From contig NPFB01000126.1 of NCBI GenBank assembly GCA_014084085.1, positions 751 through 63,332 of the forward strand: DNA of 62,582 nt, in the 5' to 3' direction. The notes below the pieces were generated by a model. The model did not search any database. It was given only the letters and a program-made list of their open reading frames with translations, and was not told the origin of the DNA. Origin of the DNA: Hondaea fermentalgiana. Lineage: Eukaryota > Sar > Bigyra > Thraustochytrida > Thraustochytriidae. A program made the position numbers and the translations under genes. Shown here in pieces: positions 62,460-62,582 of the stretch. The first letter of the stretch is position 1; the number at the start of each line of letters is the position of its first letter.

Positions 62460-62582
62460 CTAGCAGTTCTTCGCGTAGCACTTCGCCTTGGAGGACGGCT
62501 TGTACGCGCCAATGTATCCGCGGTACAGTTCGCAGCGACCTGCACCCTCCTCAATGTGAGTACCCCACGGAAGGTTGTCAGG
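62460..62582 (-). CDS. 3' end of an unrecognised Cys-containing protein (partial)
   Basis: Read from the window edge on the minus strand, one frame stays open for 40 codons to TAG at 62460-62462. Codons are GC-rich with many C or G third positions, like the other genes. The residues include P-D-N-L-P-W-G-T-H-I, G-R-C-E-L-Y-R-G-Y and end K-C-Y-A-K-N-C. The three cysteines and lack of a hydrophobic tail suggest a secreted or extracellular domain, but no family is recognised. The 5' part lies beyond the window. Confidence 0.5.
   Translation of the reverse strand, partial: PDNLPWGTHIEEGAGRCELYRGYIGAYKPSSKAKCYAKNC

Overview
The window is nuclear DNA from a eukaryote, most likely a heterotrophic stramenopile of the thraustochytrid (labyrinthulomycete) type. 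The reasons are very long and almost intron-free coding regions (up to about 13 kb), GC-rich codons, and eukaryotic-only domain architectures (BEACH, cadherin/TIG, multi-C2, WDR47-like, FAM92/CIBAR BAR, Dus3). The lineage is an inference from style and gene content, not a proven assignment. One spliceosomal intron is visible (34004-34068), with a good donor, branch point and acceptor.

Layout, left to right: a cupin-like gene on the minus strand interrupted by one in-frame TAG (463-2106); a TPR/ankyrin-like protein ending in a TIR/HET-like domain (+, 2730-4544); a 5S rRNA gene with its own TATA-like box and T-run terminator (+, 5321-5438); a giant secreted/membrane protein with C-type lectin, Cys-rich, about 10 cadherin and about 14 IPT/TIG repeats and a multi-pass C-terminus (-, 6296-19501); a 6.5-kb divergent spacer without a convincing gene; a WDR47-like LisH/CTLH-WD40 protein (+, 25965-28628); a secreted GH42-like glycoside hydrolase (-, 28775-31573); a repeat-rich spacer with an assembly gap; a FAM92/CIBAR-like BAR protein (+, 33965-34815, spliced); a mitochondrial-looking WW-domain membrane protein (-, 34910-35503); a 3806-residue protein with about 16 C2 domains, EF-hands, a coiled coil and a SAM domain (+, 36374-47794); tRNA-dihydrouridine synthase 3 (-, 48168-50441); a second repeat-rich spacer with an assembly gap; a neurobeachin/LRBA-type BEACH protein (+, 52021-61956); and the 3' end of a further minus-strand gene cut by the window edge.

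All eleven protein genes alternate strictly in strand, so every spacer is either convergent (mostly short) or divergent (mostly long and rich in microsatellites). Both 100-N gaps lie inside microsatellites in divergent spacers. There is no operon or obvious pathway cluster. Themes shared by several genes are membrane/vesicle traffic and calcium (multi-C2, BEACH), cilium and microtubule biology (WDR47-like, CIBAR-like), and the cell surface (giant lectin-cadherin protein, glycoside hydrolase). Possible headline items are the giant lectin-cadherin-TIG-multipass protein, the 16-C2 protein, the TPR-TIR/HET-like protein, and the dispersed 5S rRNA gene.
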